A stretch of 7,735 nucleotides of DNA from assembly GCA_938029995.1 (NCBI GenBank), contig CALHGI010000313.1, forward strand, positions 1 through 7,735, written 5' to 3'. The stretch comes from an uncultured cyanobacterium (GTDB lineage: Bacteria; Cyanobacteriota; Cyanobacteriia; Phormidesmidales; Phormidesmidaceae). Below, in pieces: positions 6,002-7,735 of this stretch. The position numbers and the translations under genes are program-made. Every line of letters begins with the position of its first letter. Position 1 is the stretch's first letter. Under the pieces are notes generated by a model that made no database searches, was not told the origin of the DNA, and saw nothing but the letters and a program-made list of their open reading frames with translations.

Positions 6002-6021
6002 CTTTAGCGCTCAAGTCTTTA
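5993..6021. repeat. Tandem 14-bp repeat across the purH stop codon
   Basis: CGCTCAAGTCTTTA occurs at 5993-6006 and 6008-6021, a period of 15 bp. Read on the minus strand, the second copy begins with the purH TAA stop and the first is the terminator arm. Either copy can pair with the far arm at 5959-5967. Confidence 0.9.
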
Positions 6022-7563
6022 ATGCAGGAAGTGGCGCGTCCCAGTGAATGCCATAATCACCCCTAGTTCATCCGCCGCCTTGATTGACTCCTGATCACGA
6101 ATACTGCCCCCCGGTTGCACAATCGCTTTAATTCCAGCTGCCGCCGCCGTACGCACCGAGTCATCAAAGGGGAAAAAACCATCACTGGCCAACGTAGCCC
6201 CCATCGCTTGCTCCGCCGCCTGCTCTAGGGCAATCTTCGCCGCCCCCACACGGTTCATCTGCCCCGCACCAATCCCTACCGTGGTGCTTTCGTTGGTCAC
6301 CACAATGGCATTAGACTTCACATGCTTTGCCACCCGCCAAGCAAATAGCATTTCCGTCAGCTCCGCTTCACTGGGTTGACGCTCCGTCACCAATTTCCAC
6401 TGCGCCACATCTTCTTTAAAGTCATCTGCGGCCTGGGTGAGAAAACCTCCCGCCACCGCTCGAATAGTCTGGCTCGGTCCACTCAATAGATCGGGTAATA
6501 CCAACACCCGCAAATTTTTCTTTTTTGCCAAAATTTCCCGAGCTGCAGGAGCACAGCCCGGAGCCACAACACATTCTAAAAATGTCTGGGTTAAGGATTC
6601 GGCCGTATCCACATCAATTGCCTGATTTAGGGCGACGATACCGCCAAAGGCAGACACATTATCAGCTTCAAAAGCTCGTTTATAGGTAGAGGCCATGGAC
6701 TCACCAATGGCAACACCGCATGGATTCGTGTGCTTAAGCACAGCGGCGGCAGGGCCGTTTTCCTGGGGAAATTCGGCAATGATGCGGCGGGCGGCTTCCA
6801 AATCCACCAAATTGTTATAGCTCAGGTCTTTGCCCTGAAGTTTTTCAGCAGCGGCCCAACCGCTGGGTTGATTGCCGGTTTGGTACCACACAGCGGGTTG
6901 GTGGGGGTTCTCGCCATAGCGGAGGGTTTGCTTTTGGGTGCCGCCCAGGGCAAAACGTTCACTGGTGGCCCCCCCCGCTTGCTCAGTTAAATAGGTGGCG
7001 ATGGCTTGGTCATAGGTGGCCGTGTGCCAGAACACCTGACGAGCACAGTTAGCACGGAACGCTAGGGAAGGCTGTCCCTTATTTTCCCGTAATTCGCTGA
7101 GGTAATCGTCATACTGGCCTGGATCGCATAGTACGGTCAAATAGGCATGGTTTTTGGCCGCAGACCGCAACATGGTGGGCCCGCCGATGTCGATTTTTTC
7201 GATCGCTTCGGCCAGGGTGGTGTCGGAGTTGGCGACAGTTTGCTCAAAGGGATAGAGGTTGACGACCACCAGGTCGATGGGGCGAATGTCATTAGCGCCT
7301 AAATCCTTTTGGTCCTCGGGGTTGTCAGTGCGGGCGAGGATGCCACCGTGGATGCGGGGTTGAAGGGTTTTGACCCGTCCACCCAGGATTTCAGGAAAGC
7401 CGGTGTAGTCAGATACTTTGGTGACGGGTATGCCCGCTTCGGTGAGGGTGCGGGCCGTACCACCGCTGCTGATAATGTCGAAGTCAAAGTCTGAGACGAG
7501 GACCTTGGCTAGGTCGACAATTCCTGTCTTATCAGAGGCACTAAGCAGCGCTAAGCGTGTCAT
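6019..7563 (-). CDS. purH: Bifunctional AICAR transformylase / IMP cyclohydrolase
   Basis: PurH carries out the last two steps of de novo purine synthesis: formylation of AICAR with 10-formyl-tetrahydrofolate, then ring closure to IMP. At 514 residues it is full length. The N-terminal cyclohydrolase domain (about 1-195) has LLSASDKTGI (6-15), SSGGTA (32-37), RVKTLQPRIHGGIL (63-76), NLYPF (102-106), DIGGPTMLRSAAKN (125-138) with Asp125 and Lys137. The C-terminal transformylase domain has RYGENPHQ (215-222), KHTNPCG (277-283) with catalytic Lys277-His278, SAFGGI (304-309), SDGFFPFDDSV (460-470) and QPGGSIRD (483-490). All key residues match the family. The ATG at 7563 fits the usual N-terminus, but no ribosome-binding site stands out. 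It converges with the DUF2996 gene; its upstream region has a 14-bp hairpin and a 16-bp palindrome. Confidence 0.98.
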   Translation of the reverse strand: MTRLALLSASDKTGIVDLAKVLVSDFDFDIISSGGTARTLTEAGIPVTKVSDYTGFPEILGGRVKTLQPRIHGGILARTDNPEDQKDLGANDIRPIDLVVVNLYPFEQTVANSDTTLAEAIEKIDIGGPTMLRSAAKNHAYLTVLCDPGQYDDYLSELRENKGQPSLAFRANCARQVFWHTATYDQAIATYLTEQAGGATSERFALGGTQKQTLRYGENPHQPAVWYQTGNQPSGWAAAEKLQGKDLSYNNLVDLEAARRIIAEFPQENGPAAAVLKHTNPCGVAIGESMASTYKRAFEADNVSAFGGIVALNQAIDVDTAESLTQTFLECVVAPGCAPAAREILAKKKNLRVLVLPDLLSGPSQTIRAVAGGFLTQAADDFKEDVAQWKLVTERQPSEAELTEMLFAWRVAKHVKSNAIVVTNESTTVGIGAGQMNRVGAAKIALEQAAEQAMGATLASDGFFPFDDSVRTAAAAGIKAIVQPGGSIRDQESIKAADELGVIMAFTGTRHFLH

Positions 7564-7594
7564 GGGATTCTAGGTTTTTGGGGTGATCAACCTT

Positions 7595-7630
7595 ACTAGG
7601 GTAAAACGTGAGGGGGCGTTTTACCCTAGT
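7595..7630. repeat. Perfect 14-bp stem-loop upstream of purH
   Basis: ACTAGGGTAAAACG (7595-7608) is the exact reverse complement of CGTTTTACCCTAGT (7617-7630), with the loop TGAGGGGG on the plus strand. It ends 31 bases before the purH ATG. No T-run follows on either strand, so it may be purH leader structure, the transcript end of an unseen upstream gene, or a small repeat element. Confidence 0.6.
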
Positions 7631-7651
7631 GCTCCTAAAACCAGTCTGGCG

Positions 7652-7667
7652 GATGAATGCATTCATC
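7652..7667. promoter_or_regulatory. 16-bp perfect palindrome, candidate operator for purH
   Basis: GATGAATG/CATTCATC is a perfect palindrome centred about 96 bp upstream of the purH start. On the minus strand TTGTCA (7689-7684) lies 17 bases before it and resembles a -35 box, which would put the palindrome over the -10 region (GATGAA, a poor match). Another -10-like TATATT is at 7719-7714, with its -35 outside the window. The regulator is unknown. Confidence 0.4.
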
Positions 7668-7735
7668 GGTTGCCATAGGTTCGCTGACAAAACGAGGCTG
7701 TCATTCCCCGAAGAATATATCACCCCTGCTCCAGG

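Noticed and set aside
7541..7723. 60-codon minus-strand frame overlapping the start of purH
   Set aside because: It begins with GTG, spans the hairpin and palindrome, and has no motif, so it is probably fortuitous.

Overview
The window reads as ordinary chromosomal DNA from a cyanobacterium. The evidence is a PII protein with the cyanobacterial Ser49/Tyr51 T-loop and a GTA-N8-TAC (NtcA-type) palindrome upstream, a DUF2996 protein (a cyanobacterial/plastid-lineage family), a small membrane protein of cyanobacterial type, and two exact HIP1 octamers (GCGATCGC). I see no mobile element, CRISPR array, tRNA or rRNA. I did not find a convincing new multi-gene system. The unexplained signals are mostly non-coding: strong inverted repeats, palindromes and a duplicated terminator arm.

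Layout, left to right. Positions 1-944 (minus) hold glnB (PII) followed by folC, which runs off the left edge; the two overlap by one base. Next come an NtcA-like site and paired stem-loops (945-1192), then an uncharacterised minus-strand protein with a coiled coil, a proline-rich linker and a C-terminal membrane anchor (1193-1765). A 407-bp gap full of small repeats leads to queF (plus, 2173-2586), which converges on a DUF924 gene (minus, 2608-3186) with only 21 bp between them. DUF924 is divergent from a 94-aa single-span membrane protein (plus, 3220-3504). A 531-bp gap, possibly with decayed coding sequence, precedes gmd (plus, 4036-5103). Two tandem long hairpins and an otherwise plain gap lead to a DUF2996 gene (plus, 5440-5910). 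This converges on purH (minus, 6019-7563) through a shared hairpin terminator whose arm is duplicated over the purH stop codon. The purH upstream region carries a 14-bp perfect stem-loop and a 16-bp perfect palindrome.

How the genes relate. This is mainly a housekeeping neighbourhood: nitrogen/carbon sensing (glnB), folate polyglutamylation (folC), tRNA queuosine synthesis (queF), GDP-sugar synthesis (gmd) and de novo purine synthesis (purH). FolC and PurH are linked metabolically, because PurH uses 10-formyl-tetrahydrofolate, but they are far apart and not in one operon. The only likely co-transcribed pair is glnB-folC. Frequent strand switching means most genes appear to be transcribed alone.
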